Notes under the pieces: generated by a model
Told to the model about the DNA's origin: nothing
The model's input: only the letters and a program-made list of their open reading frames with translations
The model's database searches: none
Made by a program: the position numbers and the translations under genes
Shown: in pieces, positions 8,871-17,191 of the stretch
Layout of the letters: every line of letters begins with the position of its first letter
Numbering within the stretch: position 1 is the stretch's first letter
Source of the DNA: Bacteroidota bacterium
Lineage (GTDB): Bacteria; Bacteroidota; Bacteroidia; Chitinophagales; Chitinophagaceae
Direction of reading: 5' to 3'
Assembly (NCBI GenBank): GCA_018268085.1
Contig: JAFDXE010000011.1
Span: 45,550 to 109,549 of the forward strand
DNA: 64,000 nucleotides

Positions 8871-11834
8871 ATGATTATGAAAAAACTTGTACTGCTGGTA
8901 CTTATTACCGTTACCGGGGTGCTATTTGCCGGGGCACAACAAACAATTTCCGGAAAAGTAACCGATGACAAATCGGGAAACCCGATGCCGGGGGTTAGCA
9001 TCAGTCTTAAAAACGGCAAAGCAATCGGAACTACAGATGCACAGGGAAATTTTGCTTTGAATGTTCCTTCAAACACAGCATCCGTTGTATTCTCTTTTAT
9101 TGGGTACAACGATGTTGAGCAAAAAACCGGTCAGGGTATGATGACCATTAAAATGTCGTCGGGTAAAAATCAATCCCTTACAGAAGTTGTTGTAACCGGT
9201 TATGGCAACAGGTCTAAAAGAAGTTACACCGGTTCTGCCGGCACTGTGGCCATTGATGAAATTCATACGCAACCCATCGCTTCCTTCGACCAGTTGTTGC
9301 AAGGCCAAATGACCGGCGTATCCGTAAAAACAGGAACTGGCCAACCAGGATCTTCTGCAGATGTGCTGATACGGGGCAGAGCTTCACTTAGTGGCGGAAC
9401 AAATCCATTGTACATCGTGGATGGTGTTGAGATAAATGCAGCAGACTTCGCTACAATGAACCAGGGAGATTTTGAAACCATCAATGTACTGAAAGATGCA
9501 GCCGCAGCATCCATCTATGGATCACGTGCTGCCAGGGGCGTTGTAGTTATTACTACAAAAAGAGGAAGAGCCGGAAAAACAAAATTCAATTATGACTTTC
9601 AATACGGGCAAAGCGATTGGACCAGATCAAAATTAAAACTGATGAACTCCGCCGAGAAACTGGGCTACGAACTGGAGCATGGTAACCCCAACGGATGGAC
9701 GCCGCAGGATGTTGACAGTTTATCTAAAATAAATACAGACTGGGAATCCGTATTCTTTCATAAAGGCATCACGCAATCACACCAGCTTAGTGCATCCGGC
9801 GGAAATGAACGCACAAAATTTTACACATCGCTGGGTTATTTCGATCAGACGGGCGTTGTTAGAACTACCGGTCTTAAAAGATATACTGGGAGGATCAATA
9901 TTGAATCCGGAACAGACAGGTTAAAGTACGGAATCAATGCAACACTTGGCTACTCCAAATTACAAAACACAAGAGAGAATGATCAATATATCGGTTCACC
10001 GTTGAATGCGATATTGTGGAGTCTGCCATATATTACGCCTTATGATAAGAACGGTGAATTTACAATAGACAATACAGCCAATGCTCAACCCAATCCGCTT
10101 CGGGAATTATTACTTAATACATCAAGCACAGACCAGTTAAAAGCAGTTGGCAATATTTTCCTCGAATATAAAATTCCGTTCGTAAAAGATTTAACAGCTA
10201 AAACAAGCTGGGGCGCCGATTATACACAGAATGAAATACAAGCTTATGTGGATCCCAGCACGTATGCAAGCACACAGGTGGTAGGTTCAACAGGTAGCTT
10301 TGCACATGCGTTCAACAGGACCACCCGTATCATCGGAACAACTTCATTGAATTTTAAAAGATCATTTGGAGAACACGACTTCAGCATCACCGCCTATAAT
10401 GAATACATTCCAACAAAAGCAAGAAGCTTTGGATTTACGGGATATGGATTGATCCTTCCTTTCCAAAACGAAGGAGGTATTACTGCCGGAACAGCCGACA
10501 ACGGCTTTATTCCAACAGTTGGAGGAAACTCACCAGCCAACAGGGCACTGCTCTCCTATTTTGCGGAAGCAGATTATGGCTATCTGAACAGATATTTTAT
10601 ACATGCAGGATTTAGAAGAGATGGATCTTCAAGATTCGGTATTAATAAACGCTGGGCCAACTTCTTTAATGTAGCCGGCGCATGGATTATTTCAGATGAA
10701 AACTTCTTTGCCTCATTAAAAAATAAGATTAACCTGTTTAAAGTTAAGCTGAGTTATGGTACTGCCGGTAACGATGAAGCGAACCTGGGTGATTTTCCTT
10801 CCCGTCCATTGTTTGGCAAAGTAAACTATGCAGGAAATCCGGGGCTATCCTTAAACAGTCCGGGAAATCCAAACCTGCAATGGGAACAAAAAGCATCTTT
10901 CAACTTCGGTATCGAGTTCGGTATTTTAAAGAACAGGGTTTCCGGATCAGTTGAATTCTATAATGATAAAACAACAAACCTGTTTTATAGCCTGCCGGTA
11001 TCGCAAACAACAGGATTCACTACACAGATATCCAATGCAGGAAGCCTGAGAAATCGTGGTATAGAACTACAGTTGAAAATCGTACCGGTGAAAACAAAAC
11101 AATTCTCCTGGACGATAGATGGAAACTTTACGTACAACAAAAACACCGTACTATCATTACCAAACGGCACCGACACTGTGAACTTCGGAAGTACAACGCT
11201 CAAAATTGGTATGCCTGCCAATACATTTTATCTTGTTAAATATGCAGGTGTTGATCCGGCTACCGGCAATCCGCTCTATTACACTAAAGACGGAAAAGGT
11301 ACAACACAGGTGTATGATCCGGGGGACAGGGTATTCTTTGGCACAGCCGATGCACCTTACTACGGAGGTATTACCAACACATTTAACTACAAAGGCATTG
11401 AATTGGAAGTATTCTGGATCTATTCATTTGGCAATGAAATTTATAACAACGATCGCCTGAATGTTGAAAATCCTGCTTACCTCGTTTCAGGATTATCAAA
11501 AGACCTGTTGCGTGAATGGAGAAATCCCGGAGACATCACCAACATCCCCAGCGCAAACAGTGATTACCAGTTGGGAAATACCAACTACTTCCTTGAGAAT
11601 GGTGGCTTCTGGAGATTACGTAACATCAGGTTGTCGTATGATATTCCAAAATCATTCCTTGGCAAATCAACCATTAACAGCCTGCGTGTTTTTGTACAGG
11701 GCCAAAATCTTTACACGTACACAAAGTATCGCGGTTATGATCCTGAACTCCCTCCCGCCGAGCAATCTGTTCACCAGGGCGCAGTATATCCGCCATTAAA
11801 AACAATAACGTTCGGAATCAATATTGGACTTTAA
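8871..11834 (+). CDS. SusC/RagA-family TonB-dependent outer membrane transporter
   Basis: 987 residues. The signal peptide ends near LFAGAQQ; a second ATG two codons in is an alternative start. A carboxypeptidase-regulatory-like domain (ISGKVTDDKSGNPMPGVSIS, about 25-100) is followed by a TonB-box-like ltEVVVTGYG, the plug with VDGVEINAADFATMNQGDFETINVLKDAAA and YGSRAARGVVVITTKRG, and a barrel. It is the first gene of a plus-strand operon with SusD and a DUF1735-like lipoprotein, arranged as a mirror image of the operon at 0.8-6.3 kb. The two SusC proteins are clearly different proteins, so they probably take different substrates. Confidence 0.93.
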   Translation: MIMKKLVLLVLITVTGVLFAGAQQTISGKVTDDKSGNPMPGVSISLKNGKAIGTTDAQGNFALNVPSNTASVVFSFIGYNDVEQKTGQGMMTIKMSSGKNQSLTEVVVTGYGNRSKRSYTGSAGTVAIDEIHTQPIASFDQLLQGQMTGVSVKTGTGQPGSSADVLIRGRASLSGGTNPLYIVDGVEINAADFATMNQGDFETINVLKDAAAASIYGSRAARGVVVITTKRGRAGKTKFNYDFQYGQSDWTRSKLKLMNSAEKLGYELEHGNPNGWTPQDVDSLSKINTDWESVFFHKGITQSHQLSASGGNERTKFYTSLGYFDQTGVVRTTGLKRYTGRINIESGTDRLKYGINATLGYSKLQNTRENDQYIGSPLNAILWSLPYITPYDKNGEFTIDNTANAQPNPLRELLLNTSSTDQLKAVGNIFLEYKIPFVKDLTAKTSWGADYTQNEIQAYVDPSTYASTQVVGSTGSFAHAFNRTTRIIGTTSLNFKRSFGEHDFSITAYNEYIPTKARSFGFTGYGLILPFQNEGGITAGTADNGFIPTVGGNSPANRALLSYFAEADYGYLNRYFIHAGFRRDGSSRFGINKRWANFFNVAGAWIISDENFFASLKNKINLFKVKLSYGTAGNDEANLGDFPSRPLFGKVNYAGNPGLSLNSPGNPNLQWEQKASFNFGIEFGILKNRVSGSVEFYNDKTTNLFYSLPVSQTTGFTTQISNAGSLRNRGIELQLKIVPVKTKQFSWTIDGNFTYNKNTVLSLPNGTDTVNFGSTTLKIGMPANTFYLVKYAGVDPATGNPLYYTKDGKGTTQVYDPGDRVFFGTADAPYYGGITNTFNYKGIELEVFWIYSFGNEIYNNDRLNVENPAYLVSGLSKDLLREWRNPGDITNIPSANSDYQLGNTNYFLENGGFWRLRNIRLSYDIPKSFLGKSTINSLRVFVQGQNLYTYTKYRGYDPELPPAEQSVHQGAVYPPLKTITFGINIGL

Positions 11835-11864
11835 CCGGAATTAAAATCTGAAAAAAAGAACATC

Positions 11865-13352
11865 ATGAAAAGAATAAAAATAAAAAATGGATTGATCATC
11901 GCATTGTCGCTGCTGCTCCTGTTCAGCGCCTGCACTAAAAAAATTGAAACCACGCCTCAATTCTCTTTAGATGGTTCCAAACCATTGGCATCGCTCGACC
12001 AGGCTGAGTTTATATTAAACGGTTCTTATAATTCATTCCTGGGAGCCGGTTACTTCAATTCAATTCCTACCATCAATACCGGAGGGGCCGTATTGCAACC
12101 GGCATCGTTTTCAGGCATGCCGGATATGATGTCTGACGACCTGGTAGAAACTTTTGAAGACTTTCCCAATTATCGCAAAGTAAGCGAATGGACGTATGCT
12201 GCTGACGAACTAAATATTCAAATCACATTTGCCAATTGTTACAATGTAATTTCAGGCGTAAACATTATCCTGCGTGATATAGATGCATTGAGCAGTGCAG
12301 ATCCTGACAGGGCCAATAATATAAAAGGTCAGGCGCTTGCCATCAGGGCGATGGCGCACTTCGACCTGTTGCGTTATTTTGCAACAACATTCGACAGAAA
12401 TGCGACAGCACCGGGTGTTTCCTACATAAAAACATACGATGTAACGGCAAAGCCTGCCCGCCTTTCTGTAAAAGAATCGTACGATAATATTTTTGCAGAT
12501 GTAAACGATGCCATCGCAGCATTCAACGCAGGTACAGCTTCCAGCGGTGATATTGCAAAAATGGATATCAATGCTGCCTATGCATTAAAAGCAAGAGTAA
12601 GTTTATATGCCGGCCAATGGCAGGATGCCGTAAATGCATCAACAACATTAATTGACCAGTTTCCTTTGGCCGATATGGCCGATTTCCCGGGAATATGGAC
12701 CGATGACAATGACGAAGAAGTAATCTGGAAAGTAAAATTCCAGAGTGTATCAGACGGAACGCCGTATGAAAATGTATTTTTTGCAAGGGGAAATAAATCA
12801 TTGTATCGTCCAACACTGGAAATTGACGGATTGTATGACCTCGCCGACATTCGTTACGACAGCTATATCGCCAATATCGGAACATTTAACGGTATCGCAC
12901 ACACGCCGAGACTTACTGTAATTAAACACCGCGGTAAAAGTCCGGCATCAATAAATGAAGGAGGCGGTTTTGTTGACTGGAAAGTTTTCCGTGTAGCTGA
13001 ATTTTATCTCACCAGGGCTGAAGCAAATTATATGTTGGGGAATGAATCAGCAGCACTTGCTGACCTGAATGCCATCAGAACTGCCCGTATCCTTGGTTTT
13101 ATAGATGGAACAGAATCGGGCGCTGCATTATTGGACGCCATAAAACTTGAGAGAAGAAAAGAGCTGGCATTTGAAGGTCATCGCTTCTTTGATCTGAAAC
13201 GTTGGGATAAAACGCCTATCAACCGCTGTGGAGAAACAGATACACCCAGCAGTATTTGCTCCTTATCGCACGACAGCCGGGCATGGGCATGGCCAATACC
13301 GGAAACAGAGATCAATGCCAATCCGAACATGCAACAAAATCCAGGTTACTAA
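11865..13352 (+). CDS. SusD/RagB-family nutrient-binding outer membrane lipoprotein
   Basis: 495 residues. The lipoprotein signal MKRIKIKNGLIIALSLLLLFSAC carries its lipobox Cys at residue 23. Family features include KGQALAIRAMAHFDLLRYFATTF (about residue 150), AAYALKARVSLYAGQW, and the C-terminal LERRKELAFEGHRFFDLKRWDK with PIPETEINANPNMQQNPGY at the end. It starts 30 bases after the SusC gene and is its ligand-binding lid. No enzyme genes flank it, so carbohydrate versus peptide or other ligands cannot be decided. Confidence 0.93.
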   Translation: MKRIKIKNGLIIALSLLLLFSACTKKIETTPQFSLDGSKPLASLDQAEFILNGSYNSFLGAGYFNSIPTINTGGAVLQPASFSGMPDMMSDDLVETFEDFPNYRKVSEWTYAADELNIQITFANCYNVISGVNIILRDIDALSSADPDRANNIKGQALAIRAMAHFDLLRYFATTFDRNATAPGVSYIKTYDVTAKPARLSVKESYDNIFADVNDAIAAFNAGTASSGDIAKMDINAAYALKARVSLYAGQWQDAVNASTTLIDQFPLADMADFPGIWTDDNDEEVIWKVKFQSVSDGTPYENVFFARGNKSLYRPTLEIDGLYDLADIRYDSYIANIGTFNGIAHTPRLTVIKHRGKSPASINEGGGFVDWKVFRVAEFYLTRAEANYMLGNESAALADLNAIRTARILGFIDGTESGAALLDAIKLERRKELAFEGHRFFDLKRWDKTPINRCGETDTPSSICSLSHDSRAWAWPIPETEINANPNMQQNPGY

Positions 13353-13378
13353 TCAGAATACCTAAAACAAATTTTATT

Positions 13379-14278
13379 ATGCGCAAACAAATTTTATTCA
13401 TTGCAGTAATTGTTACCTGCTTTGCAAGTAGCTGCCTGAAAGACAAAGAAGTAGTAGAAGTAAATGATAATACCAGCAGGGTGATCACTGAGTTTACGGA
13501 TGGTGATTCATCTACCCTGCATACACTTGCATTAACAGTGAGCACAGGAATGGTTCCGGCAGACTTAACGGAACTCAGAATTCCGCCACGTTCCAATCTC
13601 ACAAAAAGTGTTGATGTTAAGGTAGAACTGAATCCCGGATTAATTGATGCATATAATGCAACTAACGGCACCGCCTATGAGATTCCGCCATCGGCAGTTT
13701 ATGCATTCAACACACACACATACACATTAACACCTGAATCGAAATCCACCCAGGTAAAGATTTCTGTTGATCCCTCTGCACTGGTAGGAAATGAATATGC
13801 CCTGGGCTTTACCATTTCGTCTGTAACAGATGGAGAGATCAGCGTTATTAAAAAAGATTACCTCGTTGAACTAAAAGCAAAAAATGCTTTTGATGGGGAA
13901 TATACTTCCAACGGGTATTTCTATCATCCTGCATCACCGCGTGATATTATTGACCGGCCAAAAACACTTTCCACAGTTGGCCCTAATTCCGTTATGTGCG
14001 AACTTGGCGACCTGGGAGGCAGTGGTTACTTTGCAATTTTTGATGTTGATGCAGCCAATAACGTTACCATTACAGAAGCGCCCGGAGCTGCCGGTGCCCC
14101 GTACACGATGTTTACTACTGATCTTCCCGCTTCAAATCCTGGCTACACGCCGCAGTGGCCCTCATCTGCTGATTGCAATAATGTGTACGACCCGGTAAAC
14201 AAAGAATTCAGAGTGCGTTATGGCTACCTCGGAGGATCCGGCTGGAGGGTAACAGAAGAAATCATCCGTCTCAACTAA
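13379..14278 (+). CDS. DUF1735/BT_3987-like surface lipoprotein
   Basis: 299 residues from the ATG at 13379, 26 bases after the SusD stop. The open frame extends upstream into susD, but only this start gives the lipoprotein signal MRKQILFIAVIVTCFASSC. The following region (PPRSNLTKSVDVKVELNPGLIDAYNATNGTAYEIPPSAVYAF, quoted in two parts by its key VELNPGLIDAYN and YEIPPSAVY) matches the DUF1735 (BT_3987-like N-terminal) fold found in SusE-like and enzyme-accessory lipoproteins. A C-terminal domain ends in VRYGYLGGSGWRVTEEIIRLN. It probably assists ligand binding next to SusD. The family is fairly sure and the ligand unknown. Confidence 0.8.
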   Translation: MRKQILFIAVIVTCFASSCLKDKEVVEVNDNTSRVITEFTDGDSSTLHTLALTVSTGMVPADLTELRIPPRSNLTKSVDVKVELNPGLIDAYNATNGTAYEIPPSAVYAFNTHTYTLTPESKSTQVKISVDPSALVGNEYALGFTISSVTDGEISVIKKDYLVELKAKNAFDGEYTSNGYFYHPASPRDIIDRPKTLSTVGPNSVMCELGDLGGSGYFAIFDVDAANNVTITEAPGAAGAPYTMFTTDLPASNPGYTPQWPSSADCNNVYDPVNKEFRVRYGYLGGSGWRVTEEIIRLN

Positions 14279-14343
14279 TAACGAAATCTGCACTACTCCA
14301 CCTCTATATAAAATTTCTTTCAGTACTTAACAGTTTTGGTATG

Positions 14344-14373
14344 AAAACGTCCTTTTCGAGGGACGTTTTTTTA
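14344..14373 (+). terminator. Intrinsic terminator of the plus-strand SusCD operon
   Basis: AAAACGTCC pairs with GGACGTTTT around TTTTCGA, followed by a run of T. It lies 66 bases after the lipoprotein stop and closes the operon. Confidence 0.85.
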
Positions 14374-14508
14374 TTGGCATTGATACTATTTTTCGCAGAA
14401 AGCCCATTCCAAAAAACGCAGTGCAACTTTATTGTAAAAATTCTTTGGGTTTTCATGCTGCCTATGAAACGTCGCGGCCAATCCTAATCAGCGCTGTGTA
14501 ACGTTGTT

Positions 14509-14545
14509 AAAAAAAAAGCCCACTACGTTAAGTAATGGGCCTTTG
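14509..14545 (-). terminator. Intrinsic terminator after the Cys-rich gene
   Basis: Read on the minus strand, GCCCATTAC and GTAGTGGGC form a 9-bp stem with one G-U pair around TTAAC, followed by eight T. It starts about 20 bases after the stop of the 65-residue Cys-rich gene. Confidence 0.85.
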
Positions 14546-14562
14546 TTTATTCAATCAATCTC

Positions 14563-14760
14563 TTATGATTTATGACAACCAGGCATTTTTGCACAGGTTG
14601 ATTTATCACATTTTGATTTATCGCATTTAGATTTATCACAATGTTCTTTCTTACAAGATCCTTTACATTGTTTCTTAGATGGTTTTTTACCATTGTCTGC
14701 ATACACTGCAGCAGTACTTAATAAAGCAGCAGCTAAAATTCCAAAAAATATTTTTTTCAT
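14563..14760 (-). CDS. Small exported Cys/Lys-rich repeat protein
   Basis: 65 residues: a signal peptide (MKKIFFGILAAALLSTAAVYA) and a mature part of about 43 residues dominated by Cys and Lys. CDKSKCDKSKCDKSTC is a near-perfect five-residue tandem repeat, followed by a closing PGCHKS. I know no named family. The Cys spacing suggests metal binding or disulfide cross-linking outside the cytoplasm. It has its own strong terminator and lies 42 bases downstream of a second Cys-rich exported protein, which suggests joint function. It is not next to a recognisable metal pump; the RND efflux operon of this window is 32 kb away. Confidence 0.75.
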   Translation of the reverse strand: MKKIFFGILAAALLSTAAVYADNGKKPSKKQCKGSCKKEHCDKSKCDKSKCDKSTCAKMPGCHKS

Positions 14761-14802
14761 TATTTGATTTTTATTCGTGTACTAATTGTTGATGACAAGT
14801 GT

Positions 14803-15177
14803 TTAAACATATAATTGTTCCGGCGGATGAAATGAATCTTTTGAAAATCCTGTTACATTGTCTTCATCAATCAATGGAAGTATTTCCGATTTTAAATGAA
14901 CAATTACATTTTCTATAAAAAAAGACTGTGTGGCGATATAACAACATCCATAGCAAAATTCCATCGGGCAATTTTTGCTGTCGCAGGATTTTCCCTCTTT
15001 ATTTTTCTGCTGGTCTGCTTTTTCTTTGCAACACGATTTCTTCTTTTTGCAACATTTCATACCTTCTTCCTGTTGTCCTTTTGCGCACAACATGGCTATG
15101 GCTGGCTGAACCGGCATCAGCAGAATAAAACTCGCAATAATAATGGCTGCAATTCTCACGAGGCTAAGATAAAGCAT
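14803..15177 (-). CDS. Small exported Cys-cluster protein, possible metal-binding
   Basis: 124 residues. A hydrophobic N-terminus (about 5-28, ending QPAIA) looks like a signal peptide or anchor. It is followed by a very basic, Cys-rich stretch with MKCCKKKKSCCKEK near residue 40, then CDSKNC and FCYGCCY near 85-98, and a Cys-free C-terminal tail. The paired CC and CxxC motifs suggest thiol metal ligation. I do not recognise a characterised family. It is upstream of, and probably cotranscribed with, the 65-residue Cys-rich gene. A role in periplasmic metal buffering is inference. Confidence 0.7.
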   Translation of the reverse strand: MLYLSLVRIAAIIIASFILLMPVQPAIAMLCAKGQQEEGMKCCKKKKSCCKEKADQQKNKEGKSCDSKNCPMEFCYGCCYIATQSFFIENVIVHLKSEILPLIDEDNVTGFSKDSFHPPEQLYV

Positions 15178-15267
15178 ATTTATGTAGACAGGTAACCGTT
15201 TGTAATGATATCGGTCAGGCTTATACCTTATTTGAAATTTACCTGGAATACATCGAAGGCTGGTTGC

Positions 15268-15372
15268 ATGATATATAATTTTATTTTATTTAACAAGCCG
15301 CAACCCAACGTTTTAAGCCAGGATGCAGTCTATACTATATACAGAATTTTTAGGTGGATAAAAGTTGTTTGA
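15268..15372 (+). CDS. Possible 34-residue micro-ORF with its own terminator
   Basis: An ATG at 15268 opens a frame of 34 codons, beginning MIYNFILFNKPQPN and ending YRIFRWIKVV. Its TGA lies 4 bases before a perfect intrinsic terminator. No other plus-strand gene could use that terminator: the nearest upstream plus-strand gene ends at 14278 and has its own. The peptide is basic and hydrophobic, like small membrane peptides. The transcript could equally be a small noncoding RNA of about 100-200 nt. No recognised family, and no clear promoter box. Confidence 0.25.
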   Translation: MIYNFILFNKPQPNVLSQDAVYTIYRIFRWIKVV

Positions 15373-15376
15373 TCCG

Positions 15377-15406
15377 GCCCGGATGTCTATCCGGGCTTTT
15401 CTTTTA
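15377..15406 (+). terminator. Strong orphan intrinsic terminator
   Basis: GCCCGGAT and ATCCGGGC form a perfect 8-bp stem with a GTCT tetraloop, followed by TTTTCTTTT. Its orientation is plus, away from the Cys-rich genes and towards the tRNA remnant. The only plus-strand candidates it could serve are the 34-codon ORF or an unannotated small RNA just upstream. Confidence 0.85.
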
Positions 15407-15417
15407 TAATCTATTAC

Positions 15418-15445
15418 AAAAAAAGCATCCTTGTAAAGATGCTTT
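15418..15445 (-). terminator. Terminator copy after the tRNA remnant
   Basis: On the minus strand AAAGCATC and GATGCTTT form a stem followed by a run of T. It is nearly identical to the terminator after the intact tRNA-Ala gene, so it belongs to the same partial duplication. Confidence 0.75.
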
Positions 15446-15448
15446 GAG

Positions 15449-15502
15449 TGGAGAATACCTAATTCGAACCGCTGGCCTTCCCGATGCATCGGGACGCTCT
15501 TG
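15449..15502 (-). pseudogene. Decayed 3' part of a tRNA-Ala copy with a palindrome in the anticodon arm
   Basis: Read on the minus strand, this copy keeps the acceptor 3' strand ATTCTCCA, a degenerate T arm with TTCGAAT, and the GAGCG junction before the anticodon arm. It has no D arm and no 5' acceptor strand. The T stem no longer pairs properly. The anticodon arm of the intact gene is replaced by the perfect 16-bp palindrome TCCCGATGCATCGGGA (15479-15494). With the matching terminator on its 3' side it forms a tandem partial copy of the tRNA-Ala unit at 15526-15634. It cannot be a working tRNA. Confidence 0.7.
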
Positions 15503-15525
15503 TCGATGATGTAATTACGTCAAAT

Positions 15526-15553
15526 AAAAAAAGCATCCTTTTAAAGATGCTTC
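15526..15553 (-). terminator. Intrinsic terminator of tRNA-Ala
   Basis: On the minus strand AAGCATC pairs with GATGCTT, followed by TTTTTTT, 8 bases beyond the tRNA 3' end. Confidence 0.85.
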
Positions 15554-15560
15554 CAATTTG

Positions 15561-15634
<74 letters not shown>

Positions 15635-15732
15635 ATTAATGAATACTTCCCTCACTTATCGCTACCGGAACGCAAATATAAAAGTTTGCATTTAATTTAT
15701 GAACTATTCATCCAATTATAACCATACTTCTT

Positions 15733-16098
15733 TTATCGCTTCCGCTGCATTTCCTTCCCGTTCTTAATTCCCCATTTCGCCATCGCTTCCAATATTGGTT
15801 TCATTTCCTTTCCCTGTCGGGTTAAACTATACATCACATACGGCGGCACCACCGGCAACGCCTCCCTCAATACCAACTGGTCCTGCTCCAGTTCCTTCAA
15901 ATGCTGTATCAGCATCTTCTCGGTAATATTCGGAATGCCTCTTTTAATTTCACTATACCGCTTTTTACCCGGGATAAGATTGAACAATATCAGTGCCTTC
16001 CACCTGCCTCCTATTTTACCCAACGTGTACGTTACCGGGCATTTGATCAATGCTTCCTGCTTGTTAATATTATTGGTAGAATTTACTTTAACGGCCAT
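15733..16098 (-). CDS. HxlR-family winged-helix transcriptional regulator
   Basis: 121 residues with the HxlR (DUF24) pattern: CPVTYTLGKIGGRWKALILFNL, YSEIKRGIPNITEKMLIQHLKELEQDQLV, and a wing with VMYSLTRQG. A Cys at residue 20 sits at the N-terminal position used as a thiol sensor by HypR/YodB-type members, so it may sense electrophiles or oxidants. It is divergent from an NmrA-like reductase gene, the usual arrangement for such regulators and their target. Overlapping divergent promoters and an inverted repeat lie between them. Confidence 0.92.
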   Translation of the reverse strand: MAVKVNSTNNINKQEALIKCPVTYTLGKIGGRWKALILFNLIPGKKRYSEIKRGIPNITEKMLIQHLKELEQDQLVLREALPVVPPYVMYSLTRQGKEMKPILEAMAKWGIKNGKEMQRKR

Positions 16099-16117
16099 GA
16101 TACATACTTTTAGGTGA

Positions 16118-16166
16118 GTACTGGTTAATTTGTAAGTACAAATGTAATTTTGTTTTTCAAAAACAA
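16118..16166. promoter_or_regulatory. Overlapping divergent promoters with HxlR-type operator
   Basis: A minus-strand -7 box TACATTTG (16139-16146, with a TTG 17 bases further upstream) and a plus-strand -7 box TAATTTTG (16145-16152) share their TA pair, so the two promoters are back to back. GTACT (16118-16122) and AGTAC (16135-16139) form an inverted repeat that touches the regulator's own -7 box and lies upstream of the reductase promoter. This fits one HxlR dimer controlling both genes. Confidence 0.55.
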
Positions 16167-16175
16167 AAAATCAAT

Positions 16176-17063
16176 ATGAAGTATGTAATCACAGGCTCCC
16201 TGGGCCATATCAGCAAACCCGTAGTAGAAGCCCTCGTAAACGCCAATCATGATGTAACGGTTATCAGCAGCCGCTCAGAAAATACCACTGCCATCCAGGC
16301 CCTCGGTGCAACGGCACTGATCGGGTCGGTAGAAGACAGGAATTTTATTACCAACGCATTTAAAGGAGCCGATGCCGTTTACCTGATGATACCTCCGAAA
16401 TGGAATGCAAAAGACTGGCTGGCCGAACAAAAAGTGATAGCCGATAACTATACAGCAGCAGTTGAGCACAACCATGTTAAAAACGTAGTGGTATTAAGCA
16501 GTGTAGGTGCACACATGGGAAGCGGCGCCGGGCCGGTAGATGGATTGGCTTACCTCGAATCAAAAATTAACGAACTACACAACGTAAACGCCATTTATCT
16601 TCGCCCCAGCTATTTTTATTACAACCTCTTCAGTATGATTCCGCTGATTAAAAATGCGGGTATCATGGGAACCAACCAACCTGCCGGCAATACCATGGTT
16701 CTCACCCATCCTGCCGATATCGCATCAGTAGTTACCAATAAACTGCTTGCTCTTGATTTTACCGGTAAACAAATTGAATACATCGGAAGTGATGAAAGAA
16801 CCTGGGCGGATATCAATCAAACACTCACCAAAGCCATCAACAAAGAAAATATTCCCTGGGTAGAATTCAGCGATGAACAATCTTTTGAAAGCATGATAAA
16901 CGCCGGCCTGCCGGAAACTATCGCTAAAGGATACACGCAAATGGGTGCTGCGCTCCGTTCCGGCGAAATGCAAGCGGATTATTTCAAAAACAAACCGGTT
17001 CCAGGCAAAACCAAACTTGAAGATTTTGCTTCCGAATTCGCAGCAGCATTCAAGAACAGCTAG
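16176..17063 (+). CDS. NmrA-like NAD(P)-binding reductase (SDR superfamily)
   Basis: 295 residues with an N-terminal Rossmann motif of the NmrA type (MKYVITGSLGHISKPVVEAL), an acidic or dinucleotide-selecting region at VISSRSENT, VYLMIPPKW (about 72-80), VVVLSSVGAHMG, and IYLRPSYFYYNLF. It is cytosolic. Relatives such as QorB/YtfG reduce quinones, while others act as redox sensors. The neighbouring divergent HxlR regulator suggests induction by quinones, aldehydes or other electrophiles. The exact substrate is unknown. Confidence 0.85.
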   Translation: MKYVITGSLGHISKPVVEALVNANHDVTVISSRSENTTAIQALGATALIGSVEDRNFITNAFKGADAVYLMIPPKWNAKDWLAEQKVIADNYTAAVEHNHVKNVVVLSSVGAHMGSGAGPVDGLAYLESKINELHNVNAIYLRPSYFYYNLFSMIPLIKNAGIMGTNQPAGNTMVLTHPADIASVVTNKLLALDFTGKQIEYIGSDERTWADINQTLTKAINKENIPWVEFSDEQSFESMINAGLPETIAKGYTQMGAALRSGEMQADYFKNKPVPGKTKLEDFASEFAAAFKNS

Positions 17064-17142
17064 TAACGGGCATCTCGCCGAATTAACTTCCATAAACCGC
17101 TTCATCCTTCGGTTACCCTGGAGAAGGCAGAAGTGAAGTCAC

Positions 17143-17174
17143 AAAAAAAGCGGCCTGAACAGCCGCTTTTTTAT
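17143..17174. terminator. Bidirectional terminator between convergent genes
   Basis: AAAAAAAGCGGC pairs with GCCGCTTTTTT around CTGAACA. It ends both the NmrA-like gene (+) and the citrate synthase gene (-). Confidence 0.9.
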
Positions 17175-17191
17175 TTACTCATAATTATATT

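Noticed and set aside
832..14278. Calling the SusCD block a polysaccharide utilisation locus
   Set aside because: No carbohydrate-active enzyme is present, and SusCD pairs also import peptides and other ligands.
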